Shown here: piece after piece, positions 43,550 through 52,949 of the stretch | Layout of the letters: each line of letters opens with the position of its first letter | How positions within the stretch are numbered: the stretch's first letter is position 1 | NCBI RefSeq assembly: GCF_019393635.1 | Contig: NC_057864.1 | Span: 443,556,822 to 443,620,821 of the forward strand | DNA: 64,000 nt | Origin: Dromiciops gliroides | Taxonomy: Eukaryota > Chordata > Mammalia > Microbiotheria > Microbiotheriidae | Reading direction: 5' to 3' | The notes under the pieces: generated by a model | The model's database searches: none | What the model was told of the DNA's origin: nothing | The model's input: only the letters and a program-made list of their open reading frames with translations | Position numbers and translations under genes: made by a program

Positions 43550-43599
43550 TTTCCTTAATCCTTTGAGGAAAAAATAGTGCAAACATTATTAGTACAAGG

Positions 43600-43785
43600 T
43601 TACAGATAGAGAGAGTGGGACATAATGGAGATAGAGCCAGCCTCAGAACTGGGAAGTGTGAGGTTCAAGTGCTGCCTGTCACCCTCAGGCAATCATTAAC
43701 CTCTCAGTGTTTTAGGGAATTCTCTAAGACTATCAATTGTAGAGAAGATGCTGTTTTATAAAAGTAGAAGGAATTTCTCATACAT
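43600..43785 (+). repeat. MIR3 CORE-SINE, diverged
   Basis: 'agccagcctcagaactggga', 'tgaggttcaagtgctgcctg', 'attaacctctcagtg'. Confidence 0.55.
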
Positions 43786-43989
43786 GTGAAATCATGGGTG
43801 CTGTCCTTCTTTTTAGAGTTGTCCATAGCCTTATAGATGAGAAAAATGAGGCTAAGAGAGATTAAATGATCTAAGGTTTCTCAGTTAGTCCATGACTCAA
43901 AAGAAAAGTCTTCCAAATACAAGTCCTGTATCCCTTTTATTAAACCATCTCAATGGTAAACGTGAATGGGGATTGAGGCATATGTTAAA

Positions 43990-44175
43990 CTATAGTGTCT
44001 TCATTTTTACTTAATTATCATCATCATCAAAATTCACACTTATCTAGTACTTTAAGGTTTCCTCAGTATTGCTTACAATGAACCTGTGAGGTACATAGTC
44101 TGAGTATTGGATTCAAAAAATTCAAAGATCATGCTTAAGATGGTGCAACTAAGTGTGAGAGTCAGGATTTAAACC
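43990..44175 (-). repeat. MIR CORE-SINE, minus strand
   Basis: 'tcatcatcatcaaaattcac', 'acttatctagtactttaagg', 'aatgaacctgtgaggtacat'. Confidence 0.6.
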
Positions 44176-44179
44176 AGGG

Positions 44180-44705
44180 GCTGCCTATCACCTCCAGGAT
44201 GAAATACACAATTCTCTGTTTGGCATTCAAAGCCCTTCATAACTTAGCCTTTCCCCACCTTTCTAGTCTTCTTACACCATACTTCTAGCCATGTAATTTT
44301 CTATTCAACGACACTAGCCAATAACAGTTTCTTGAACAACACACTCCACTTCCTGACTCGACTGTTTTCAATGGCTATCCCCTATACCTGGAATACTCTC
44401 CCTCCTCATCTCTGCCTCCTGGGTTCCCTGGCTTCATTCCAGTCCCTGCTAAAACCCCACCTTCTACAGGAAATCTTTTCCAATCCCTTTTAATTCTAGT
44501 GCCTGCCCTTTGTTAATTATTTCCCATTTATCCTGTATATAGCTTGCCTGTATACATCTGATTGCTTGTCATCTCTCTCATTAGACTGTAAGTTCCTTGA
44601 GGGCAAGGGCCATTTTTTAACTTTTCTTTGTATCCCCAGTGCTTAGCATAGTGCCTGGAATATAGTAGGTGTTTAATACATGCTTATTGACTGGACTGAG
44701 GTTTC
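44180..44705 (+). repeat. L2 LINE 3' region, well preserved
   Basis: L2 order over more than 500 bp: 'tttggcattcaaagcccttc', 'ccccacctttctagtcttct', 'acctggaatactctccctcc', 'ttacaccat', 'cattagactgtaagttcctt', 'gagggcaagggcc', 'tgcttagcatagtgcctgga', ending near 'tgcttattgactgg'. Confidence 0.9.
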
Positions 44706-44738
44706 TTCTATCACCAAGTCCATCAAAATCAGCCCACT

Positions 44739-44751
44739 GTTGCTAAGCAAC
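44739..44751. promoter_or_regulatory. RFX X-box-like palindrome
   Basis: 'gttgctaagcaac' is a near-perfect palindrome fitting the RFX X-box (two GTTGC-type half sites with a 1-3 base spacer), the motif used by RFX factors, for example in ciliary genes. It lies just after an L2 end in unique sequence; no gene is adjacent. Confidence 0.35.
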
Positions 44752-45435
44752 CTAGAACCACAAATGGGTGCTGAAGAGCTGGGTTAAGAAAATAACCCAA
44801 AGAACAGAAGTTGGAAGATTTCTCCCACTAGTCAGTTCTGTTGGGGATCCTTTCTTCATTTCTCAGGACAGACTTCCTTCCCCATTTCTGAGTTGGATTT
44901 TTGCAGAGCAGGCCAGTCCAGACCAAACTTTGTAAACTAACAGGGTTTGCAGGTAAAGGCAGGAGGTTCAAGGAACACCATAAATGGTCCTTTCTGCATA
45001 GACATCCTCACCGTCAACATCATCCATTGGGAAATTTATCATCTTCAATTAAACAAAGGAAATTTCAGACAATAGGATATTATTCAGTTCATCACTCATG
45101 TTGTGTATAAACTTGTCTAAAGGCACCAGCTCAACCTTTTGTAATAACTGCCCAAGAATTTGGGGATGAAGTTTAAACTTTAGATGAACAGAGAGTACAT
45201 TTTTTGAAGATGGAGCTTCAGTAGATGTGGCTTGGTGAGTGTTATCCTAAATTGCAGAAAGGATTTTGAAGTCATGAGCATACTGGAGGGTTTTGGTTCT
45301 CTTTCATGTGCTAGATAGGAGACGGACTGGGAAAGGAGGGAACTTGGGGCTGAATACAGTTCAGCCCCCTATTCTATGTGGTTTTCTTGGGAGTGTGTAG
45401 AGGACCTACTTAACTCTGCTGCTTACTACTTATAT
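44752..45435. other. Unassigned sequence
   Basis: Unique sequence, no exon recognised. Confidence 0.4.
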
Positions 45436-45605
45436 GACTGTGGGCTAGATTTAGGGTCAGAGAACCTGGGTACTGATCCCAACGTGCTACTTACGATAGT
45501 GACCTTGTTGGACAATTCACTTGACCTCTCTGAAACTGTTTTCTCATCTTTAAAACAAAAGCACTAGAGACCCCTGTGAGGTCCCTTCCAACTTTTAAAT
45601 CTATG
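45436..45605 (+). repeat. MIR3 CORE-SINE
   Basis: 'gctagatttagggtcagaga', 'acctgggtactgatcccaac', 'ctgaaactgttttctcatct', 'gaggtcccttccaact'. Confidence 0.75.
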
Positions 45606-46040
45606 AAACAAATATGAGACTTACCCTCTCTGAACCCCAGTTTCCTTACCTGTAAGGTTGGGATAATACCTGTCATTTTATTACCTTAAAGGATCACAAG
45701 GAAGAATGTGCTTTGTTTTCTTATACTTTACTCCCTTCCATATTCTCTACAGAATAACTGGCTGACTTGCTGTTTCTCACAGGACACTCATTCCCCTTAC
45801 TCTCGCCTTGGCAGAATCTTCCACTCTCTACTACTCTGCATCTTTGTATGCAGATGTATAGAAAGCACACATCTGCTTTGTATGCATTTTGAAGAGATGT
45901 ATGCCAATACCTATATATACATGTATGTATACACATACATGTATATATGTATCTTTATGTGTGTACATACATACACATTTAGACTTGAATAGACATACTT
46001 AGGCTCTAATGGGAGAGCCAACTTGTGCGTGTGTGTCTGG
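45606..46040. other. Unassigned, partly AT-rich low complexity
   Basis: 'atacatgtatgtatacacat' words at 45915-45975. The overlapping short frames 45708-45992 are low-complexity products. Confidence 0.45.

Positions 46041-46092
<52 letters not shown>
46041..46092 (+). repeat. CA dinucleotide repeat
   Basis: About 24 CA units. It sits between two copies of a short phrase about gagagccaa / ttggctctc (46013 and 46091), an inverted pair around the repeat. Confidence 0.95.
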
Positions 46093-46094
46093 TT

Positions 46095-46215
46095 GGCTCT
46101 CCCATTAGAATCTAATCTTCTTGAGGGCAGGGACTGTTTTTTGTCTTTATATCTCCAGCATTTAGTACAGTGCCTGGCCAGAGCAGGTCCTTCATAAATA
46201 CTTGCTTGACTGATT
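46095..46215 (+). repeat. L2 LINE 3' end
   Basis: 'tctaatcttcttgagggcag', 'ggactgttttttgtctttat', 'acagtgcctggccagagcag', 'cataaatacttgcttgactg'. Confidence 0.8.
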
Positions 46216-46589
46216 ACAAATTATTATGGAAATATTCCAATATTTTAAGGATCTGCGATTTCATCTGGTGGTAGTCCTTTCACTAAATCATAGCACAATC
46301 TTTCCATACCTTAACAGACAGCCTTTGTGAATTCTTGTCCCCCTACTTCTATTTTTACAAATTAAAAGAAAACCATCTTTTGGTGGATGCTCTTCAGATG
46401 ACGGACATTTCTGAACTTAAACCTTCTCTTTCAATGACAGGGAAAATCTATTGCCGGCTACATATCTGGGGTCTTTTCAGCTTGGTACAACCTACTAGAG
46501 CTTGTATTCCACAGGCATAGCCTTTAAAGAACTGAGAGTTACCCCTCTGACACAATGAGGCATTGGAGGAAGACTTTGATGGAGCCTAC
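46216..46589. other. Unassigned sequence
   Basis: No repeat or exon recognised. Confidence 0.4.
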
Positions 46590-46755
46590 TATAGACATCT
46601 AAGAGCATAAACTCAGTGGATTTAGAGTTGGAAAAAGATCTTTGAGACCATATTGTCCAAACACCACATTTTACAGAGGAGCACAATGAGGACTAGATCA
46701 TTTAGGTGACTCACTCAGTCACAAAGGTTGTAGGCAGCAGCCTTGGGGTTCAAAC
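46590..46755 (-). repeat. MIR3, minus strand
   Basis: 'agtggatttagagttggaaa', 'acattttacagaggagcaca', 'cttggggttcaaac'. Confidence 0.65.
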
Positions 46756-46980
46756 CAGGGATGTGCTGGAACCAGAAAGAATGTTAACGAGTCTTTATCC
46801 CTCAGAAATCAGGAAATTGTACAAATCAAGTCTGGATTTATTGTTTTGTTGATTGCCTAGACTTAAGAAAGTGATAGAAAAATGTGAACAGTACATATTA
46901 AATTTGAGTAAGTATATCCTCTCCACATTCCTTCCCCATTCCACTTTTCTGGTTTTAAAAAATTTACCAGCACAACTTTG
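46756..46980. mobile_element. hAT-like non-autonomous DNA transposon (225 bp), copy A
   Basis: The ends are imperfect inverted repeats: CAGGGATGTGCTGG at the left and CCAGCACAACTTTG at the right (11 of 14 match when inverted). The 8-bp flanks gttcaaac and attcaaaa agree at 6 of 8, as expected for an old hAT target-site duplication. The interior 'ttattgttttgttgattgcc' 'tagacttaagaaagtgatag' recurs at 51.4 and 56.6 kb. No transposase is encoded. Confidence 0.6.
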
Positions 46981-47000
46981 ATTCAAAACCAAGTTCTCCT

Positions 47001-47160
47001 ACTTTTTTTGGTTTTTTGTTTGTTTTTGTGGGGCAGTGGGGGTTAAGTGACTTGCCCAGGGTCACACAACTAGTAAGCATCAAGTGTCTGAGGCTGGATT
47101 TGAACTCAGGTACTCCTGAATCCAGGGCCAGTGCTTTATCCACTGTGACACCTAACTGCC
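47001..47160 (-). repeat. WSINE1-type SINE, minus strand
   Basis: T/G tail, 'ggggcagtgggggttaagtg', to 'gtgacacctaactgccccc'. The flanks 'tctcctacttttttt' and 'tctcctactcttttt' are the target-site duplication. Confidence 0.9.
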
Positions 47161-47339
47161 CCCTCTCCTACTCTTTTTGACATTGCAAAACAGAATATCA
47201 TAAATGAAGGGGAATTCACATGGAAAACACAAGGTATTTGATAGATTACAGAGGGAGCTTGGTATCATATTGTGCTGCTCTTTGGAAGAAAGGAAGAGAT
47301 TAGCAGCCAGCCACAACAACTTGGGTAAGTGAGACTCAA

Positions 47340-47560
47340 TATCTGATACTAATAATAATAACAAATACTGATATACCTCTTTAAAGCTAGCCAAATGTTT
47401 TGTATTCACATTAACCCATTGAGGTAGATAATATCTTATTTTATAGGTAAGGGAACTAAAGCAGAGACAAGTACTCAAAAATGGCTAAAACCTTGTCAGT
47501 GATATGTTGGATTTCTACCTTGGTCAGCCTAATTCCAAGTTTATGACTCTACAATAAGTA
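47340..47560 (-). repeat. MIR CORE-SINE, minus strand, diverged
   Basis: 'taataataataacaaatact', 'acattaacccattgaggtag', 'aggtaagggaactaaagcag'. Confidence 0.6.
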
Positions 47561-47864
47561 TTAATTATGCCTTCTTGGTACAGAAATGGAGAGGGAAAGA
47601 GTTGGAGGGGAGAACTTCAAAGTCAAAGGAAAGCCTGGAGCATGTCAAGAGGTGAGTTGGTTCAATGTGAGATAGCCCTGGGAGACAGCCGCAATACAGA
47701 CAGGAGGGCAGACTAGAACCAGGCTAGCAGCATCAGTATAGATCTTGATGTCCTTCATTCTGTCCTGTGGGAGTCAACTGACATTTTGTTTTTGTTAAGA
47801 GAATCATAGATTGAGATAGTAATTCATATAGATGGAAGAGGAAACTAATTACAAAGAGGTTCAA
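47561..47864. other. Unassigned sequence
   Basis: No repeat consensus recognised. Confidence 0.4.
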
Positions 47865-48240
47865 GCAAGAACAGTTTGTGTAAGACTAATTTAATTTTCT
47901 TTTTTTTTGACTAGGTTTTTAGAATGATAGATCAAGGTCATGCTATGTATGTGATTTACTTGGACTTCAGCAAAGAATTTAATAAAGCTTTTTGAGATGG
48001 AGGCAAGATGATAAGAGAGTTAGGTAGAGCTGGTTGAATGACCATATCTAGAAAGTAGTTGTCAATAGCTTGAAGTCAGTTTGGAGGATAATCTCCAGGA
48101 GAAAACCACTGGGATCTGAGCTTGACCAGCACTATATAAAATGTTTATCAAAGATTTATATTATATACTTATCAAAATTTTGTGTAATACAAAGGTAAAG
48201 GGACTAGCTAGCATGCTAAATGACAGAATCCAAAAAAGTC
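47865..48240 (+). repeat. CR1/L3 LINE, reverse transcriptase fragment
   Basis: The plus-strand translation gives 'VIYLDFSKEFNKAF', close to the CR1-clade reverse transcriptase motif YLDFSKAFD. About 150 bp further, 'ctccaggagaaaaccactgg' 'gatctgagcttgaccagcac' and 'atcaaagatttata' correspond to the conserved SGV-P-GS-LGP and INDL region. It is a decayed internal fragment of an old LINE. Confidence 0.75.
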
Positions 48241-48559
48241 TCTTTAACTGAGCCTCATCCTTCTCTGGTGCAAGACGCCCAATTCCCCCAACCCAGGCAT
48301 TCTATATTACCAAGAGACTATAGGAATCACTATCTCATAAGTGTCTAACCATATACTAGGGTGGGTACATGACCCATTTCCTTTTGTCTCCCACTTATTT
48401 TCTCCAATTATGTAACCTCCTCTGTCATATTCCCTTCCTCAAAAAGATAATGATTCACATGTGGGGGAATCAGAAGATTAGTCCACTGTTCATCAATTCA
48501 GCAACCACATTGTTTATCCTGAGTGTTTTCCTGAAAGCTTTAGCCCCTTATGTACTGTT
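48241..48559. other. Unassigned sequence
   Basis: No element recognised; it may still belong to the L1 to its right. Confidence 0.4.
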
Positions 48560-49735
48560 TATCCCTCGATTGTTCTTTGTTTTTTCATCTCATAGGTCAA
48601 GCTTTCTTCTCCCTTCCCCCATGAAACAATAAAAATACCTATGAAATATGTATTTGATTTCATCATTTAGTGCTCTCTTGATAGTTGTACCTATTTATCT
48701 TTCTTGCTCTGTTTGGGGGTGTTTGTAGTTGAATTAATTTGCTCACCTCTATTTTGTTGTGTGTTTTTTTTCAGGGGTGCTCCAAATGCCTTCTTTTTCT
48801 TGCTTAGTTTGCAGCATATGTTGTTTTGGGTTGCAATCCAAGCTTTATTGCTTTTTGGAAATCATTTTTCTGATCCCTTTTCTGATTTCTCCTTACTACA
48901 GAATAATTTTTTTCTTATATTTGAAGATCTTTCTTTAGGTAGTTTGCAAAAATATTGTTGTCATTGGAATTATTAAATTTGATCATACATATTGCAGACA
49001 TTGAAACATAGAGCTTTATTTTGGGAGTAGTTTGTGGTATCTCCTGATCCATAATTTGTTGATTGTATTCTGAAGTTCCATACAATTTTCATGTATTATT
49101 TCCTACATTTGTCATGTTTGGCTTTTCTCCCCCTTGGGAGACCTATGATCCTCAATTTTTCTCTCACCATCCAGTTTTCAAAGCCTGTCATATTGGCTTG
49201 TCTATATACAATTCATGGCTTCCTGATATTTAACATTCAATATTCTGCTTCTTCTTGTTCCTCTTATGGCAGTTTCCTTCATTTTTCTATTTTTCTGTTA
49301 CAGATCTAATCTCTTTTCCACACCTATTTCTTTCCAGAGAGTTTCTATCAGATTCAATTTTCCTAATCTGATAATTATGTTTTTAAATTCTTCATTGAGA
49401 ATTCCATTTTCTTCCTTGAGAGATCTATTTTTAAAATCTAAATTCATTCATAACTTGTTTTGTGAGTTTTTGTTTTTCTTTTTGGCCATTTTGAATTTTC
49501 TTGTTCTATTATAGTTGGGGAATCAACAGGATTCTGTTTTTCACTAAGCACTATTGGTTAACTTTCCTTTATATTGTGATATTTTCTAATCATACTTTGA
49601 TTTCTTTGTGGTTTTACTCATCTTCCTTACCTTTTTAGTATCTTCTTAGCAGATTTATATTTGTGAGCTTGGTGCTTAGTAAGGCTTTCCTTCATGATAT
49701 CCTTGGTGTTTCAGCTTTTTAATTATATTATATGC
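48560..49735 (-). repeat. L1 LINE, ORF1 region, minus strand
   Basis: On the minus strand a start-like 'MAKKKNKNS' is followed by a Leu/Glu-rich heptad stretch 'SLKEENGILNEEFKNIIIRL' + 'GKLNLIETL', the coiled-coil of L1 ORF1. Later fragments include 'GERKIEDH' or, in the next frame, 'RIIGLPRGRKAK', matching the RNA-recognition part of ORF1p. Stops and frame changes are frequent, so it is inactive. The short plus-strand frames at 48369-49514 are antisense shadows. Confidence 0.65.
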
Positions 49736-50420
49736 TATTCATTTTCTGCCCCATCCCATGTCATAGACCCTGTGGTTTGGTTACAGGGATACCTCAGCCC
49801 CTAAGTATGGGAAATATGGACTTTCCAATTCCGATCCCTGCCATGAGTAACCTCCAAATGTCTGGACTGGTCACAGATGGGTTTCCAGTTCCTTTCCCCT
49901 AAGGCCAGTCACAACCACCTGGGAAAAATCTATTTTCAGCTTCTCATCCTTCCCTTCTCCATTCCCCTCCCCACTCTCCCCTTTTCTTTCACAAGGCTGA
50001 GCAGAATCACTGTCTGTTGTTTCAGGGTAAGCATATTAAACCAGTCACTGTAACCCCAGGTCCAAGCCTCTAGTCACAAGGCAGATTTTCAGTTCACTGG
50101 AATCCCCCCACTGCTATCTTCCTTTCCTTTATGTGACTAGGCATTGCCAGGTTCTTCTGCTTCTTATGGAATAGAGATGAGGTCATCTGGGCAACAATGA
50201 TAGCCCTGGAAGCTGCTGCTCTCTTCTCTGAGTAACTTCCAGGACATAAGACTTGTTGCAGCTGGGTTTCCAGTCACCTTTCCCTCAGGCCCAGTGCAGC
50301 TGTCTGTTTGTCTCACCATTTTAGCTTGCCCTCTTCTCTCTTTTCCTTCACTTGCCTGGAAAGAGTCAGTATTTTCTACTTGTTGGATAGGGAGGGTGTA
50401 GATATTTGAATAGAGTCAGT
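49736..50420 (-). repeat. L1 5' UTR region with two repeated units
   Basis: It follows directly upstream of the ORF1 region on the minus strand. Two similar segments are seen: at about 49845-49935 'cacagatgggtttccagttc' 'ctttcccctaaggccagtca' and at about 50230-50300 'gcagctgggtttccagtcac' 'ctttccctcaggcccagtgc'. Spacing is about 370 bp, like monomer repeats in an L1 promoter. Confidence 0.5.
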
Positions 50421-50424
50421 GCAG

Positions 50425-50690
50425 CATGGCTCAGCTAGATGGCGCTGTGGATAGAGTGCTGGGCCTAGAAAAGATCTTGATGTTGCATAAAAGTGAAGGC
50501 AAAAGGAAAAGGGGATGACAGAGGATGACGGATGGTGTCATGGAAAAAATGAACATGAACTTGGACAGTATTTGAGAGATAGGGGAGGATAGAAAGGCCT
50601 GGAGTGCTATGGTTCATGGGGTCACGAAGAGTCAGACATGACTCAACAATGACAACAACAACAACAACAACAACAATAGCAAGACGGCAG
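50425..50690 (+). repeat. tRNA SINE head joined to a long RTE/BovB-type 3' end
   Basis: Only about 45 bp of SINE head (gcatggctcagctagatggc, gctgtggatagagtgctggg) precede a much longer RTE 3' end than usual: 'cagaggatgacggatggtgt', 'catggaaaaaatgaacatga', 'ggatagaaaggcctggagtg', 'ctatggttcatggggtcacg', 'aagagtcagacatgactcaa', then a CAA repeat. Other RTE-tailed SINEs in the window keep a shorter, different tail. Confidence 0.75.
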
Positions 50691-51035
50691 CATGAGGGAT
50701 CATTATGCTGGGGTTAGGTCGCCAGGAATAAGCCTGCTACTTACATTGTGTTTCCTGTAGAGGACATTTAGATTTGGGCAATGAGTGAACACTAGATATT
50801 AAAATTCTTTGATATTTATTCTTAATATTTTTCCTTGTTTATGTAGGTTCTCTCTTCATATCTTGTGAATTAAACTCCATTTTCTTTACATCTAAAGTAC
50901 AAGTATGGAGGTTAATGGGTTGAAGCAATCGGCAAGGAGTCATTATTCTGACATTTTTGTATTATATGATCCTCCCAGCCCCCAGAATCCCAAGAGGTTT
51001 CAACAAAGGAAAAAAAATCTAATAAAAGAAAACAT
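50691..51035. other. Unassigned sequence
   Basis: No element recognised. Confidence 0.4.
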
Positions 51036-51039
51036 GATG

Positions 51040-51215
51040 TAATTGAAAACATTGGAATCAGAGTACTTGGTTCAAGTCATGGCTCTCCCCCTTATTGTGT
51101 GAAATTGGAGAAGTCACTTAATTTTTCAAGGATCCAGTTTCCTTCTCTGTAAGATATGGGAGTTGAACTAAGTGATCTCTAAATCCCCTTCTACCTGTAA
51201 ATCTATGATCCTAAG
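51040..51215 (+). repeat. MIR3 CORE-SINE
   Basis: 'gtacttggttcaagtcatgg', 'gaaattggagaagtcactta', 'ttgaactaagtgatctctaa', 'aaatctatgatcct'. Nearly full length. Confidence 0.8.
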
Positions 51216-51369
51216 ATGAAATTTAATAGAAAAATGTGAAGTCCTATCCTGGAAACAATACTTAGACAATATCCAAGAGGTATAGAAAAATGGCGGTTCA
51301 TCAAAAAAATTTTTTTTAAAGATCTAAAAGGTATGAGTCAACTTGATAGTCAAAAAATGCAATCTTTTT

Positions 51370-51515
51370 CTTTTTTGTTGTTTTCTTTATTGTCTAGACT
51401 TTTAAAAAGTGATAGAGAAAATGTTAATAATACAGATCAAACCTCAAAGTATGCTGTGAGTAAATTTTTAAAAACAGGGAGCCAACTGTTAAACATTTAA
51501 AACATTCATTTAAGA
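51370..51515. mobile_element. hAT-like non-autonomous DNA transposon, copy B, partial
   Basis: 'ttctttattgtctagacttt', 'aaaaagtgatagagaaaatg', 'ttaataatacagatcaaac', 'caaagtatgctgtgagtaaa' and 'ggagccaactgttaaaca' follow the order of copies A and C. The inverted-repeat ends are not clear. Confidence 0.55.
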
Positions 51516-51924
51516 AAGTTTGCATTCCAAATTTTCTCCCTCCCTTCTTTACCTCCTTGTTCCCTAAGATGGTAGGCAATTTGATATGACCTAATGTAAT
51601 CTCGAGATGCATTAGGAAGATTCTGTAGAACCTCCTCAAAATCTCACTCTAATGCTTCATTTTGGGGTAAAAGTGACCATAAATTCTTGAAAACAATGCA
51701 TTAGATTACTAGTTCTAGAAGGTTGTTGGGTTTTTTGTTTTTGTTTTTGTCATGATAACAAGGCTTCAAACACAGTTCCAAAAAGAGAGTCTATCTGCCT
51801 CCAGAGTGTAAGACTAGCTAAAGAGGCTCATTGTCAGTAGGCTTGGCAATGAATCATTTGGCCATCATGACCCATTGGAAAAAAGAAACATACATAGTGA
51901 TCTTCAGTAATTCAAGCCTCCCTT
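51516..51924. other. Unassigned sequence
   Basis: T-rich run near 51725-51750; nothing else recognised. Confidence 0.4.
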
Positions 51925-52021
51925 TGAACCAGATAGAAGGTACAGTGAATAGAGAGCTGGGCCTGGAGTTAAAAAGTGCTGAGTTCAAATCCTGTCTCAG
52001 ACACTTATTAGCTTTTTGATC

Positions 52022-52256
52022 CTAGATGGCTAAGTGGTGCAGTAGATAGAGCACAGGACCTGGAGTCAGGAAAACTCATTCTGTAAATTCAAATCTGGCT
52101 GTAATAATTACTAGCTATATACCCTGGGCAAGTCACTGCACCCTCTTTGCCTTAGTTTCCTCATCTGTAAAATGAGCAAGAGGAGGAAATGGCAAACCAC
52201 TCCAATATCTTCAACGAGAAAAGTTGGACATGACTGAGAAACAACTGAACAACAAC
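52022..52256 (+). repeat. RTE-tailed SINE inside MIR/MAR1
   Basis: 'gatggctaagtggtgcagta' to 'ggaggaaatggcaaaccact', 'ccaatatcttcaacgagaaa', 'gacatgactgagaaacaact', 'gaacaacaac'. Confidence 0.85.
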
Positions 52257-52367
52257 TAGGCAAATCACGTTAACTCTGCTTCAATTTCCTCAACTATAAA
52301 GCAGAGATAATAATAACATCAACCTTATAGGGTTATTGGCTCTGTGAAGATCAAGAAAGCTATAGAA

Positions 52368-52530
52368 GGGGGCAGCTAGGTGGCGCAGTGGATAGAGCAC
52401 TGGCCCTGGATTCAGGAGTACCTGAGTTCAAATCCGGCCTCAGACACTTAACACTTAATAGCTGTGTGACCCTGGGCAAGTCACTTAACCCCAATTGCCT
52501 CACAAAAAAACCAAAACAAAACAAAAAGAA
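52368..52530 (+). repeat. WSINE1-type SINE
   Basis: 'ggggcagctaggtggcgcag' to 'aaccccaattgcctcac' and an A/C-rich tail. The flanks 'gaaagctatagaag' on both sides are a perfect target-site duplication. Intact CpG at 'ggcgcag' and 'atccggcc' suggests a young copy. Confidence 0.93.
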
Positions 52531-52565
52531 AGCTATAGAAGAGTCCTGCATAACTGAAACAACTG

Positions 52566-52608
<43 letters not shown>
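52566..52608 (+). repeat. AAC trinucleotide repeat
   Basis: About 14 AAC units, following 'actgaaacaactgaac', which resembles the terminal part of an RTE tail, so the repeat probably grew from such a tail. Confidence 0.9.
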
Positions 52609-52949
52609 CATAGTAGACCCTTAATAAACATTTGTTGCCTCCTTTCTTCCTATCTGCCAGTGTAAGGATGATGGTAGAGGCATAGAAATGGAGGCATAAG
52701 GTGCCAGGAGTCATAGTTTATAAATATCTGTAAATATTAATGCATCTGTTGGCAACCTAAATGTGAGATTCCTATCTAATAATCAGTGAGTTACCATATT
52801 GGTAGATGAAATGAATCATAACAATATTGACATTTTTGCTATAAACAAAAGCAGGAAAAATGAAATTGTAAATAAATGGAAGGCTAACTCATCGGTTCTT
52901 TTAGAGAGGCAAATAAAGGAGGTGATAATTACTGTATTGGGGGTCCAAA
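52609..52949. other. Unassigned sequence
   Basis: AT-rich; no element recognised beyond the MIR/MAR1 remnant at its left edge. Confidence 0.4.

Larger units (their letters stand above)
51925..52650 (+). repeat. MIR/MAR1 CORE-SINE broken up by later SINE insertions
   Basis: Pieces of one old element lie at 51935-52021 (gagttcaaatcctgtctcag), 52257-52370 (gttaactctgcttcaatttc, cttatagggttattgg) and perhaps 52605-52640 (cacatagtagacccttaata). Between them sit an RTE-tailed SINE and a WSINE1-type SINE, both plus strand. Confidence 0.7.

Noticed and set aside
48369-49514. Several 72-90 codon plus-strand frames rich in Phe and Leu
   Set aside because: Antisense shadows of the minus-strand L1 ORF1 region.
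52360-52714. Frames with poly-Cys, poly-Gln and poly-Leu
   Set aside because: SINE sequence plus the AAC repeat.
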